Notes: generated by a model not told the origin, from the sequence alone. DNA of 7,701 bases from an uncultured Solobacterium sp. (GCA_937910655.1 CALEMV010000016.1:1-7701); one strand, 5' to 3'. Positions 1 to 7,057 are shown, counted from the first letter of the stretch. A program made the numbers and translations.

Positions 1-945
1 GGCATTGATATTCATTTGGAAGATATCATCGACTGTAAAGCCCATATCTTCGATGCAATGTGCATATTCGTCTGTGATGTGTACACCAGCAAATGTATCG
101 TTATCAGTGTTAACAGAAACGAGTACACCTTGGTCGTATAGAGGTTTCATTGGGTGCTTGGCGTACGATGGTACGGTTTGACATTGTACATTAGATGTTG
201 GACAGATTTCAAAGAGTATTTTATTTTCTTTTGCGCGCTCTACAAGTTCTTGGTCAAAGTATACGTGGTGGCCATGACCGATACGTGTTACACCAAAGTC
301 CATTGCGTCTTTAACGGTATCTGGGCCTTGGCTATCACCTGCATGACAAGTCATAGGTAGACCGTATTCTTTCGCCTTTGCGAATAATGGGCCAAAGTTA
401 GATAGAGGTACAAATCCTTCCGCACCTGCAAGGTCAATTCCGACAACGCCTTTACCAAGGTATTGCTTGCATACTTCTACAGTTTCCATATTTTCTTTTT
501 GGTTTAGTGTATCAACGCCTATACACATCATGCATGTAAGGATTCCAATACGAAGATTAGGATATTTTTTAAGAGCGTTGTTTCTGCCTTCTAATACAGC
601 CTCTGTTGCCTCAGCTTGTGTTAGACCTTTTTGTGTGTGAAGCTGTGGTGCGAAGCGAATCTCTGCATAAATGTAGCCTTGGTTGGCTAAATCTTCAATC
701 AACTCTTCAGTGATACGAGTGATAGAAGTTTTATCTTGCATGCATTTTAAAGGAGTATCAAACATCTTAAGATATTCATTTACATCTTTGGCATTTGCAC
801 ACTTACGAATAAATGCTTCATAGCCTTCGATGGTATCTGCGGGCATTTGTACATTTTGTTCATGTGCAAGTTTCCATATTGTATCCATGCGGAATGACCC
901 GTCTAGATGTAAGTGAAGATTAATTTTAGGTATACGATTCAACAT
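1..945 (-). CDS. add: Adenosine deaminase, 3' end cut by window edge
   Basis: Predicted cytosolic zinc hydrolase converting adenosine or deoxyadenosine to inosine or deoxyinosine plus ammonia. Reading the minus strand from the ATG at 945-943 gives 315 uninterrupted codons to the window edge; the family usually has about 330-350 residues, so only a short C-terminus is missing. Landmarks seen: HLHLDGS at residues 11-17 (metal-binding HxH), DLAGAE at 171-176, TCHAGD at 199-204 (third metal histidine H201), RIGHG at 221-225 (catalytic H224), CPTSN at 248-252 and NTDN at 279-282 (metal ligand D281). Two active-site positions differ from the mammalian enzyme: D204 replaces the glutamate of HAGE that protonates purine N1, and N282 replaces the second aspartate of the DD pair. 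The second change is, as I recall, common in bacterial forms; the first seems unusual. AAAGGA at 959-954 is a good ribosome binding site. It is transcribed divergently from the nucleoside uptake genes. An adenine deaminase-like relative is possible but less likely. Confidence 0.93.
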   Translation of the reverse strand, partial: MLNRIPKINLHLHLDGSFRMDTIWKLAHEQNVQMPADTIEGYEAFIRKCANAKDVNEYLKMFDTPLKCMQDKTSITRITEELIEDLANQGYIYAEIRFAPQLHTQKGLTQAEATEAVLEGRNNALKKYPNLRIGILTCMMCIGVDTLNQKENMETVEVCKQYLGKGVVGIDLAGAEGFVPLSNFGPLFAKAKEYGLPMTCHAGDSQGPDTVKDAMDFGVTRIGHGHHVYFDQELVERAKENKILFEICPTSNVQCQTVPSYAKHPMKPLYDQGVLVSVNTDNDTFAGVHITDEYAHCIEDMGFTVDDIFQMNINA

Positions 946-976
946 AATTTTTGTCCTTTCTGGTGATATGTACTTG

Positions 977-1005
977 TTGACTTATTTAAAACCCAATAAT
1001 AAAAT
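977..1005 (+). promoter_or_regulatory. Sigma-A type promoter of the uptake operon
   Basis: TTGACT at 977-982 (five of six bases match the -35 consensus) and TAAAAT at 1000-1005 (five of six match the -10 consensus) are separated by the optimal 17 bases. Transcription would start near 1012, giving a leader of about 72 nt before the binding-protein gene. No other pair of this quality precedes the operon. The predicted start lies just upstream of a cre-like operator. Confidence 0.7.
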
Positions 1006-1014
1006 GAGTTTACA

Positions 1015-1028
1015 TGAAATCGCTTTCA
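1015..1028. promoter_or_regulatory. cre-like operator (CcpA or other LacI-family repressor)
   Basis: TGAAATCGCTTTCA is an inverted repeat with a central CG; only one symmetric pair is mismatched. It satisfies the Bacillota cre consensus TGWNANCGNTNWCA at every position. It starts about 3 bases after the predicted start point of the rightward promoter, a position where bound CcpA or another LacI-family protein would block initiation or early elongation. It also lies downstream of the possible leftward add promoter, so one site could control both directions. The sequence cannot tell CcpA from a dedicated nucleoside- or ribose-responsive LacI-family regulator. Confidence 0.65.
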
Positions 1029-1035
1029 CTATTTT

Positions 1036-1063
1036 ATTTTAAGAGATGACTAGTGATTTGAAA
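1036..1063 (-). promoter_or_regulatory. Possible leftward promoter for add
   Basis: On the minus strand a weak -35-like TTTCAA (1063-1058) is followed after 16 bases by TAAAAT (1041-1036), which would start transcription near 1029 and give a leader of about 84 nt for add. The -35 box matches the consensus poorly and the region is A+T rich, so the exact boxes are uncertain; another TAAAAT lies at 1036-1031. A divergent promoter must exist somewhere here if add is transcribed on its own. Confidence 0.3.
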
Positions 1064-1083
1064 AGATTTTGGGAGGAAAATAC

Positions 1084-2211
1084 ATGAAAAATCTATTAAA
1101 GGCAGCAATGGTTGCATTGTTGTTAACACCGCTCGTTGGTTGTGGACCTAAGGGATCTGAAAAGCAGGGTTCCAACGCAACAGAGACACACGGAAAGACT
1201 TACAACGTAGCATACCTAGTTAACGGTAACTTGGGTGATAAGTCATTCTTTGACTCAGCAGCAGCTGGATTAAAGACACTTGAAGAAGATGGTCGTATCA
1301 CATTAAAGACAATTGAAATGGGTGGTACAGACGCTGATAAGCCAAGATGGCTACAGACATTGTACGAAGTATCTGATTTGGGAGAATATGACTTAATTAT
1401 CTGCGGAACTTATCAGATGCCTGACTTTTTAAAGGAAGTTGCTACAAAGTATCCAGATCAGAAGTATGCAATCTTTGATGACAATACTTATGCTGGCGAA
1501 AATAAGAATGTCCTCAATTTAACATACAAGCAGAATGAGTTAGGTTATATCATTGGTACATTAGCTGCAAGCATGACAACAGATACATCTGTTGAACGTA
1601 TTAACCCTGAAAAGGTAATCGGTTTCGTAGGTGGTGTCGATAGCCCAGTTATCAATGACTTCTTATATGGCTACATTACAGGTGCTCAGAACGTTGATCC
1701 AGAAATCAAGGTTGATACACGTTATACAAATGACTATGTAGATACAGCGATTGCTAAGGAATATGGATTATCCATGATTAGTGATAATAAGGCTGATATT
1801 ATATGGGGTGTTGCTGGTAATGCTGGTAATGGTGCAGCTGAAGCAGCTCTTGAAAAGAATACTGCATGGTTTATCGGTGTTGACTCAGACCAGGAATCTA
1901 CTTTCTCTCCTGACTTAGCAGCGATCACACTAACATCTGGTTTAAAGAATGTTGGTAACTCTCTCATTTGGGTATTTGATGAATGGGATGCAGGTAGAGA
2001 ATACTGGGGAACAGAAGTTACATTAGGCTTGAAGGAAAATGGCGTTGGTGTAGTAACTGACAAGAACTTTGCCAAGTATGCTTCTCAAGCAACGAAGGAC
2101 AAGGTTAACGAAGCTATTCAAGCTATCTTAGACGGTAAGGTTGAAGTTCCTACAGCATTAGGAAACACATCTAAAGATTTAGAAACATTACGTGAAAAGG
2201 TACGTCCTTAA
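1084..2211 (+). CDS. nupN: BMP-family nucleoside-binding lipoprotein (ABC transporter)
   Basis: Extracellular, membrane-anchored substrate-binding protein of the basic membrane protein (BMP/PnrA) family, which binds purine and other nucleosides for ABC import. I chose the ATG at 1084 (375 aa) because GGGAGG at 1071-1076 lies 7 bases upstream; an in-frame TTG at 1069 would overlap that site. Residues 1-19 form a signal peptide (K2, K6, then a leucine/alanine-rich core) ending in the lipobox LVGC, with C20 the expected lipidated residue, followed by a polar linker. Family landmarks are NGNLGDKSFFDSA (47-59), a segment with ELGYIIGTLAA, and GVDSDQ at 265-270 in the ligand-binding cleft. Length is typical. 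It is the first gene of the operon and is separated from the ATPase gene by a structured 231-bp spacer, which could keep the binding protein in excess over the membrane complex. The symbol follows the Bacillus subtilis guanosine transporter; the exact nucleoside is not determined. Confidence 0.93.
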   Translation: MKNLLKAAMVALLLTPLVGCGPKGSEKQGSNATETHGKTYNVAYLVNGNLGDKSFFDSAAAGLKTLEEDGRITLKTIEMGGTDADKPRWLQTLYEVSDLGEYDLIICGTYQMPDFLKEVATKYPDQKYAIFDDNTYAGENKNVLNLTYKQNELGYIIGTLAASMTTDTSVERINPEKVIGFVGGVDSPVINDFLYGYITGAQNVDPEIKVDTRYTNDYVDTAIAKEYGLSMISDNKADIIWGVAGNAGNGAAEAALEKNTAWFIGVDSDQESTFSPDLAAITLTSGLKNVGNSLIWVFDEWDAGREYWGTEVTLGLKENGVGVVTDKNFAKYASQATKDKVNEAIQAILDGKVEVPTALGNTSKDLETLREKVRP

Positions 2212-2227
2212 TCGTAGCGATACAAAA

Positions 2228-2320
2228 GATTCATAAATTGTTTTACGTAGAAATTTAAAAGTTTCATTCAACCACGAAAAAACAATATATCTGATTAGTA
2301 TCTTTGGTGATTTATGAATC
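2228..2320 (+). other. Long-range RNA stem in bmp-ATPase spacer (possible alternative fold)
   Basis: GATTCATAAAT at 2228-2238 is perfectly complementary to ATTTATGAATC at 2310-2320 (11 bp). The 71 enclosed bases include a further imperfect stem: TTGTTTT (2238-2244) with AAAACAA (2279-2285), and CGT (2246-2248) with ACG (2274-2276). The 3' arm of the outer stem shares AATC (2317-2320) with the base of the hairpin that follows, so both cannot form fully at once. This resembles an antiterminator/terminator arrangement, but the shared part is only 4 bases and coaxial coexistence is possible. I do not recognise a known riboswitch class. Confidence 0.35.
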
Positions 2321-2400
2321 CAGTTTCAGCTGCCGAAAAGTGTAGTTTTCAATAGTTTTGAAAATAACTTGGGATGGTGGTTGGGACTGGATTTTCATTT
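2317..2400 (+). terminator. Long hairpin with T-rich tail, probable attenuator within the operon
   Basis: Bases 2317-2335 can pair continuously with 2375-2393 (19 pairs counting G-U wobbles; the outer eight, AATCCAGT with ACTGGATT, are all Watson-Crick). Above an internal loop the hairpin continues with AAGT/ACTT (2338-2341/2367-2370) and TTTTCAA/TTGAAAA (2346-2352/2358-2364), closing on a 5-base loop. The helix is followed by TTTTCATTTT, an interrupted T tract, so it resembles a leaky intrinsic terminator. Such elements between binding-protein and ATPase genes commonly lower expression of the downstream genes or protect the upstream mRNA end. The imperfect T tract makes complete termination doubtful. 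Confidence 0.5.
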
Positions 2401-2442
2401 TAAAAAGATCACCTGTATATAAAATAGAATGAGGTAAGAGAT

Positions 2443-4002
2443 ATGAACGAAGAATATGTCATTCAAATGAAAGGCATTCGCAAGATTTATCCTAATGGTG
2501 TCGTGGCAAACCAGGATGTTGACTTGAATGTACGCAAAGGCGAAATTCATGCGCTGATGGGAGAAAATGGTGCTGGTAAATCAACACTGATGAAGATGTT
2601 GTTTGGTTTAGAGCAACCTACAGAAGGTGAGATTTACGTCAATGGCGAAAAGGTACATTTATCATCACCGAATGTAGCGATTTCAAAGGGTATCGGAATG
2701 GTTCACCAACATTTTATGTTGGTGCCAAGTTTAACTGTCGCTGAAAATATCGTATTGGGTATGACTCCAAAGAAGAACGGTATTTTCATCGATCGTCAAA
2801 AGGCAATCAAGATTACTGAGGAATACTCCAAGAAGTTTAACTTGGCAGTAGACCCAAATGCGCGTGTTGTCGATATTCCGGTTGGAATGAAGCAGAAAGT
2901 AGAAATCTTAAAGGCATTAGTACGTGGTGCTAAGATTTTGATTTTAGATGAGCCTACTGCTGTTTTAACTACCCAAGAAACAACAGAACTATTTAAGGAG
3001 TTAAAGCATCTAAAAGAACAGGGTTATACTTTAATCTTTATTTCTCATAAGCTAAACGAAATCATGGAGATTACTGATCGTTTAAGTATCTTACGCGGTG
3101 GTAAGTTTATGGGTGTCTATGAGACAAAGGATGTTACACCTGAGAAGATTTCTCGTTTGATGGTAGGACGTGATGTTGTCTTACAGGTTCAAAAGGATGC
3201 CGCAAAACCAACAGAAGAAATCCTAAGAGTCAGAGACCTACATTATGTTAATGACTGGGGCAAGAAGATGCTCAATGGCGTATCTCTATCCGTTCGTAAA
3301 GGAGAAATTCTTGGTATTGCGGGTGTTGAAGGTAATGGTCAAAAGGAACTTGTCGATATGTTGTTTGGTTTAAATAAACCAAATGAGGGAACTATCGCAA
3401 TGAAGGGTGATAATATCATAGGTTTAAACCAACGCCAATTACGTGAGAAGCATATCTCATTAGTACCAGAAGATCGTATGTTATTTGGTATTGCCGCAAA
3501 TGCGTCAATTGAAGAAAATATTATCTCTGATCGTGCAGATTCAAAGAAGATGAACAATGGTTTAATGTTCAATATGAAGAACATGCATGAAGAGACAGAT
3601 GCACTCATCAAAGAATATAAAGTATTGTGCAAGAGCCGTGACCAGAAGGTTGGTATGTTATCCGGTGGTAACATCCAGAAGGTCGTTGTTGCACGTGAAT
3701 TCTCTAATGAACCAGATTTGATTATCGCTGACCAGCCAACGCGTGGTATCGACGTTGGAGCGACGGAATTCATCCGTAAGAAACTAGTCGAATTATCACG
3801 TTCTGGAATTGGTGTGTTACTCGTATCTGCAGACTTAAATGAAGTTATGGAATTATCTGATAGTTTAATTGTTATGTATGGTGGTCAGATTGTTGCGTAC
3901 TTCGAAGATACAAGTCAGTTAAATGATGAAATCATGGGTCAATACATGTTGGGTATTAAGAAACAAACACCAGAAGAGATTGCGAGGGTTTGTCATGAAT
4001 AA
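2443..4002 (+). CDS. nupO: Nucleoside ABC transporter ATPase, two fused nucleotide-binding domains
   Basis: Cytoplasmic ATPase powering nucleoside import; 519 aa is normal for the RbsA/YufO-like type with two nucleotide-binding domains in one chain. Domain 1: Walker A GENGAGKST at 40-48, an HQHF Q-loop segment, a divergent signature in PVGMKQKVEI, Walker B ILILDEPT with E170, and switch histidine H202. Domain 2: a Walker A-like GVEGNGQKE at 294-302 where Q300 replaces the usual lysine, a canonical LSGGN signature at 406-410, DQPTRGID with Q431 in place of the catalytic glutamate, and D464 where the switch histidine would be. One complete and one degenerate ATP site are therefore expected, which is usual in this subfamily. 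GAGGT at 2431-2435 lies 7 bases before the ATG. The gene overlaps the next by 8 bp. The symbol is by analogy to B. subtilis; substrate specificity rests on the binding protein and the hydrolase neighbours. Confidence 0.95.
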   Translation: MNEEYVIQMKGIRKIYPNGVVANQDVDLNVRKGEIHALMGENGAGKSTLMKMLFGLEQPTEGEIYVNGEKVHLSSPNVAISKGIGMVHQHFMLVPSLTVAENIVLGMTPKKNGIFIDRQKAIKITEEYSKKFNLAVDPNARVVDIPVGMKQKVEILKALVRGAKILILDEPTAVLTTQETTELFKELKHLKEQGYTLIFISHKLNEIMEITDRLSILRGGKFMGVYETKDVTPEKISRLMVGRDVVLQVQKDAAKPTEEILRVRDLHYVNDWGKKMLNGVSLSVRKGEILGIAGVEGNGQKELVDMLFGLNKPNEGTIAMKGDNIIGLNQRQLREKHISLVPEDRMLFGIAANASIEENIISDRADSKKMNNGLMFNMKNMHEETDALIKEYKVLCKSRDQKVGMLSGGNIQKVVVAREFSNEPDLIIADQPTRGIDVGATEFIRKKLVELSRSGIGVLLVSADLNEVMELSDSLIVMYGGQIVAYFEDTSQLNDEIMGQYMLGIKKQTPEEIARVCHE

Positions 4003-5140
4003 GAAAAGAAGTTTGATATTTAGTATTGTACGTGGCGCAATGGCTATCGGTATTGCGTTACTAGTTGCGGCAATCCTAATCTTTATTAGTTCAAAGGGAG
4101 ATAGTTTTGGTGCAAGACTACTTGCGACATTAAGTTCTTTGAAGGCAATGTTGATTCAACCGATATTCCGTGCAAATGGTACGTTTAGTGTAAAGGGTTT
4201 TACAGATGTACTTGCAAGCATGATTCCTATTATCTTTACGGGTCTAGCAACTTGTGTGATGTTCTCGGCAAACCAATTTAACCTTGGCTCTGAGGGTGGT
4301 ATCTTACTTGGTGCGTTTGTGACTTCTTTAGTTGCAGTATATGTTCCATTACCTGGTGCATTACTACCAATCGTTGCCATTCTTGCAGGTGCAGTCGTTA
4401 CAGGTGTGATGATGTTAATTCCTGCAGTATTAAAGGCAAAGTTAAATGTCAGTGAAATGGTAAACTCCTTAATGTTAAACTATGTCATCATGTACGTTAT
4501 CAAGTTTATGATGAATGCGTTTATCGCTGATAAGACAAAGGGTACAGTTCAGACAAGTAACTTCCAGGCAAACGCTGCACTACCTCAGTTAATTGATAAT
4601 GGTTCTAAGCTATCTATTGGTTTCGCTATCGCAATTGTAATGACAATTATTATTGCACTATTTATGTATCGTACACGTTGGGGATATGCAATCCGTATGA
4701 TTGGTATCAACCAGAAGTTCTCAATGTACTCTGGTATGAACGTTGTTATGATTATCATCCTTTCACAGGTAATCGGTGGATTACTAGCAGGTATGGGTGG
4801 TGGCATTGAGATGCTGGGAAGAAACCAATACTTCGACTGGTTAGCACAACCGGGTTATGGTTGGACGGGTATTACAGTAGCGATTCTTGCAGGTAATAAT
4901 CCAGCATTTGTTCCACTCGCTGCTTTCTTTATGGCTTATCTTGAAAAGGGATGTACTTTAATGTCAACTTACGCTGCAGTTCCTGCACAGTTGATTGATA
5001 TTATTCAAGCGATTATCTTCTTGTTCTTTGCGGCTGATCAATTCTTATCCAAGTATCGTCAGAAACTTGTTGTTAAGAGTGCGGAAGAGGAGTTGCGCGA
5101 AAAACAAGTCGGAGCGACTGTAGAAGGGAGCGTGAAGTAA
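3995..5140 (+). CDS. nupP: Nucleoside ABC transporter permease, first subunit
   Basis: Integral membrane subunit of the importer, of the branched-chain/ribose type permease family (BPD_transp_2). I chose the ATG at 3995 (381 aa): GAGGG at 3984-3988 lies 6 bases upstream, and the protein then opens with MNKKRS and a hydrophobic first helix at about 15-32. Upstream in-frame codons lie inside the ATPase gene and encode a charged, non-membrane segment. Many more hydrophobic helices follow (about 74-90, 102-117, 121-143, 158-176, 207-224, 248-268, 291-313 and 330-348). Family signatures are FNLGSEG at 95-101 and LKAKLNVSEMVNSLMLNYV at 146-164, a cytoplasmic loop region thought to contact the ATPase. 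The last 30 residues are charged and cytoplasmic. The start overlaps the ATPase stop by 8 bp, indicating coupled translation. It should form a heterodimer with the next gene's product. Confidence 0.93.
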   Translation: MNKKRSLIFSIVRGAMAIGIALLVAAILIFISSKGDSFGARLLATLSSLKAMLIQPIFRANGTFSVKGFTDVLASMIPIIFTGLATCVMFSANQFNLGSEGGILLGAFVTSLVAVYVPLPGALLPIVAILAGAVVTGVMMLIPAVLKAKLNVSEMVNSLMLNYVIMYVIKFMMNAFIADKTKGTVQTSNFQANAALPQLIDNGSKLSIGFAIAIVMTIIIALFMYRTRWGYAIRMIGINQKFSMYSGMNVVMIIILSQVIGGLLAGMGGGIEMLGRNQYFDWLAQPGYGWTGITVAILAGNNPAFVPLAAFFMAYLEKGCTLMSTYAAVPAQLIDIIQAIIFLFFAADQFLSKYRQKLVVKSAEEELREKQVGATVEGSVK

Positions 5141-5141
5141 G

Positions 5142-6101
5142 ATGTTATCACTTATTATGACACCAGAATTCTTCTTTGCGATTTTCCGTATTACAGCTCC
5201 AATTCTATTTGCGACAATGGCTGCTGTTATCTGTGAAAAGGCAGGCGTATCCAATATCGGTCTTGAAGGTACAATGATGATTTCCGCATTGTTTGGTTCA
5301 TTATTTGCTTACTATTCAGGGAATTGGTTTGTTGGTTTACTTGTGGCGATTGCTGTAGGTATTATCGTTAGCTTAGTGATGGGATTCTTCGCATTCAATT
5401 TAAAGACAAACATTATCTTAACGGGTACTGCGGTCAATATGATTGGATCTGGTGGAACAATCTTCTTAGTTAAGGTAATTACAGGAATTACCCAGGGATC
5501 ACAACTTACTTCTACAACTTCTTTGATTACACAGAAGTTACAGATTCCAAGTATTACAATTCCACTTATTGATAAGATTCCTGTGATTGGACAAGTATTA
5601 TCTGGACATAGCTTACTTACATACTTCGCATTCATCTGTGTGTTCTTAACATGGGTGTTGTTATACCATACACCTCTAGGATTAAATATCCGCTCTGTTG
5701 GTGAAAACTCTCATGCGGCTTCTTCCGTTGGTGTAAGTGTTATCCGCGTGAAGTACATTACAATGGTTATCGCCGGTGTACTCTGCGGTATGGGTGGTGC
5801 GTTTATGTCTATGTACTATGCGATGGGTTGGTCCCTCGACATGGTTGCTGGACGTGGATTTATCGCCTTAGCAGCACAGGCAATGGGTGCTGGTGAACCT
5901 TTAGGATGTATGCTCGCGGCATTAATCTTTGGTTTTGCACAGGCATTTGGTATCAAGCTATCTGCGACAGGTGTGGATTCCAACCTTGTTTCACCAATCC
6001 CTTATTTAGTAACGATTGTTGGTTTAGTTGTATTCGCTCTAATTGCGGCAAGTCGTGCAAAGCGTGCACGCCGTGAAAATGCAGAGAAGGTAAACGCATG
6101 A
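5142..6101 (+). CDS. nupQ: Nucleoside ABC transporter permease, second subunit
   Basis: Second membrane subunit of the same importer, 319 aa, the usual size for the shorter partner of the pair. The ATG follows the previous stop codon after one base, and AAGGGAG about 11 bases upstream can serve as a somewhat distant ribosome binding site, so reinitiation by terminating ribosomes is likely. The protein is very hydrophobic, with GVSNIGLEG at 35-43, matching the FNLGSEG position in the first permease, and LKTNIILTGTAVNM at 87-100, matching its LNVSEMVNSLM segment. About eight to ten membrane helices are visible. It ends in a basic tail (RAKRARREN) that should face the cytoplasm. The last four bases overlap the start of the hydrolase gene (ATGA), tying uptake to cleavage of the imported nucleoside. 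Confidence 0.93.
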   Translation: MLSLIMTPEFFFAIFRITAPILFATMAAVICEKAGVSNIGLEGTMMISALFGSLFAYYSGNWFVGLLVAIAVGIIVSLVMGFFAFNLKTNIILTGTAVNMIGSGGTIFLVKVITGITQGSQLTSTTSLITQKLQIPSITIPLIDKIPVIGQVLSGHSLLTYFAFICVFLTWVLLYHTPLGLNIRSVGENSHAASSVGVSVIRVKYITMVIAGVLCGMGGAFMSMYYAMGWSLDMVAGRGFIALAAQAMGAGEPLGCMLAALIFGFAQAFGIKLSATGVDSNLVSPIPYLVTIVGLVVFALIAASRAKRARRENAEKVNA

Positions 6102-7057
6102 GTGAAATCAAGAAAATACCAGTCATCTTAGATGGCGATCCAGGTCACGATGATGCGATTGCTTGGGTGTTTGCCAAGGCAAATCCTGCCTTTGATATTA
6201 AAGCAGTCACAAGTGTGGCAGGTAATCAAATACTATCTAAAACCACATATAATGCAATGCGTATTTGTACATTATTAGGTATTGATGCGCCAATTGCAAA
6301 GGGTAGAGAATTACCATTATTATCTCCATTAATCACAGCCGGAAACTTCCATGGCGAATCTGGCTTGGATGGTCCTGCTATGCCAGAGCCATGCATGCAG
6401 TTATCAGAGTTATCTTCTGTCGGTTTAATGGCGAAAGTGTTAAGAGAAAGTGAGGAACCGGTAACGATTATCGCTACCGGTCCACAGACAAACGTAGCGG
6501 CGTTATTACTAACACATCCAGAATTAAAATCAAAGATTGGAAGAATTTCCATCATGGGTGGTGGTCTTAGAAACGGTAACTGGACTCCAGCAGCTGAATT
6601 CAATATCTTTGAAGATCCAGAAGCTGCACAGATCGTATTTACATCTGGTATCCCACTAACAATGTGTGGTCTTGATGTTACAGAGAAGGCCATCGTTTAT
6701 CCAGAGGATGAAAAGAGAATCCGCAAAATTGGTAACCAGGTATCTGGTATCGTAGCGGATTGGTTAGATTTCTTCTTCAAGCATCACGCTGAACTTGGTT
6801 GGAATGGTTCGCCATTACATGATCCATGTGCTGTGGCGGTGTTAATGAGGCCTGAAATCTTTACAACACAAGAGATGTACGTTGAAATCGATACTGAAGG
6901 TCACTACACACGTGGTGCGACTATCGCAGATTGGCATCAATCAAGTGGTAATCCGAATAATGTTACTGCTGTACTTGGTGTTGACCGTGATAAGTTTGTT
7001 GATTTGCTAGTGGAAGTATGTAAGACATACGAAGGCAGAAAGGTGGATATCGCATGA
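6098..7057 (+). CDS. Nucleoside hydrolase (IunH family), first copy
   Basis: Cytosolic enzyme predicted to hydrolyse the N-glycosidic bond of ribonucleosides to free base and ribose, using a bound calcium ion. The 319 aa length fits the family. The N-terminus has DGDPGHDDAIA at 12-22, supplying calcium-binding aspartates D14, D18 and D19; HGESGLDG follows, then SIMGGG at 151-156, AEFNIFEDPEAA with E167 and N169, and LHDP with H241 and D242, which match in position the catalytic histidine and calcium ligand of the trypanosomatid inosine-uridine hydrolase. All expected catalytic residues are present. The start overlaps the permease stop (ATGA) and AGAAGG lies about 7 bases upstream. The DPGHDD form resembles the bacterial RihA-type enzymes (pyrimidine-leaning), but purine use is equally compatible with the context. 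Substrate preference cannot be read from the sequence, so no symbol is given. Confidence 0.92.
   Translation: MSEIKKIPVILDGDPGHDDAIAWVFAKANPAFDIKAVTSVAGNQILSKTTYNAMRICTLLGIDAPIAKGRELPLLSPLITAGNFHGESGLDGPAMPEPCMQLSELSSVGLMAKVLRESEEPVTIIATGPQTNVAALLLTHPELKSKIGRISIMGGGLRNGNWTPAAEFNIFEDPEAAQIVFTSGIPLTMCGLDVTEKAIVYPEDEKRIRKIGNQVSGIVADWLDFFFKHHAELGWNGSPLHDPCAVAVLMRPEIFTTQEMYVEIDTEGHYTRGATIADWHQSSGNPNNVTAVLGVDRDKFVDLLVEVCKTYEGRKVDIA

Noticed and set aside
154..360. A 68-codon plus-strand open frame opposite the start of the window
   Set aside because: It lies wholly antisense to the adenosine deaminase gene, has no convincing ribosome binding site and encodes a low-complexity, cysteine-rich sequence resembling no family.
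1069..1083. TTG start at 1069 for the binding protein
   Set aside because: The codons between TTG and ATG overlap the strong GGGAGG ribosome binding site, and they would put five extra residues before a perfect lipoprotein signal peptide that begins at 1084.
2398..2425. Internal promoter just before the ATPase gene (TATATAAAAT)
   Set aside because: The -10-like sequence is plausible, but no -35 box of reasonable quality lies 16-18 bases upstream, and the region is A+T rich throughout.
2212..2442. Purine riboswitch between the binding-protein and ATPase genes
   Set aside because: The context is tempting, but I could not find the characteristic three-helix core with its conserved junction and loop-loop bases; a covariance-model search would settle it.
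3364..3383. Inverted repeat TTTGGTTTA/TAAACCAAA in the ATPase gene
   Set aside because: It encodes the conserved LFGLNKPNEG segment, has almost no loop and no T tract, and is most simply a chance result of codon use.
3325..3843. Loss of catalytic residues in the second ATPase domain (Q300, Q431, D464) as evidence of a broken gene
   Set aside because: As I recall, degeneracy at one of the two ATP sites is usual in double-domain sugar/nucleoside importer ATPases; the frame is intact and the LSGGN signature is preserved.
3923..3994. A longer N-terminus for the first permease starting at 3923
   Set aside because: This stretch lies inside the ATPase gene in another frame; the ATG at 3995 has its own ribosome binding site and opens a normal first membrane helix.
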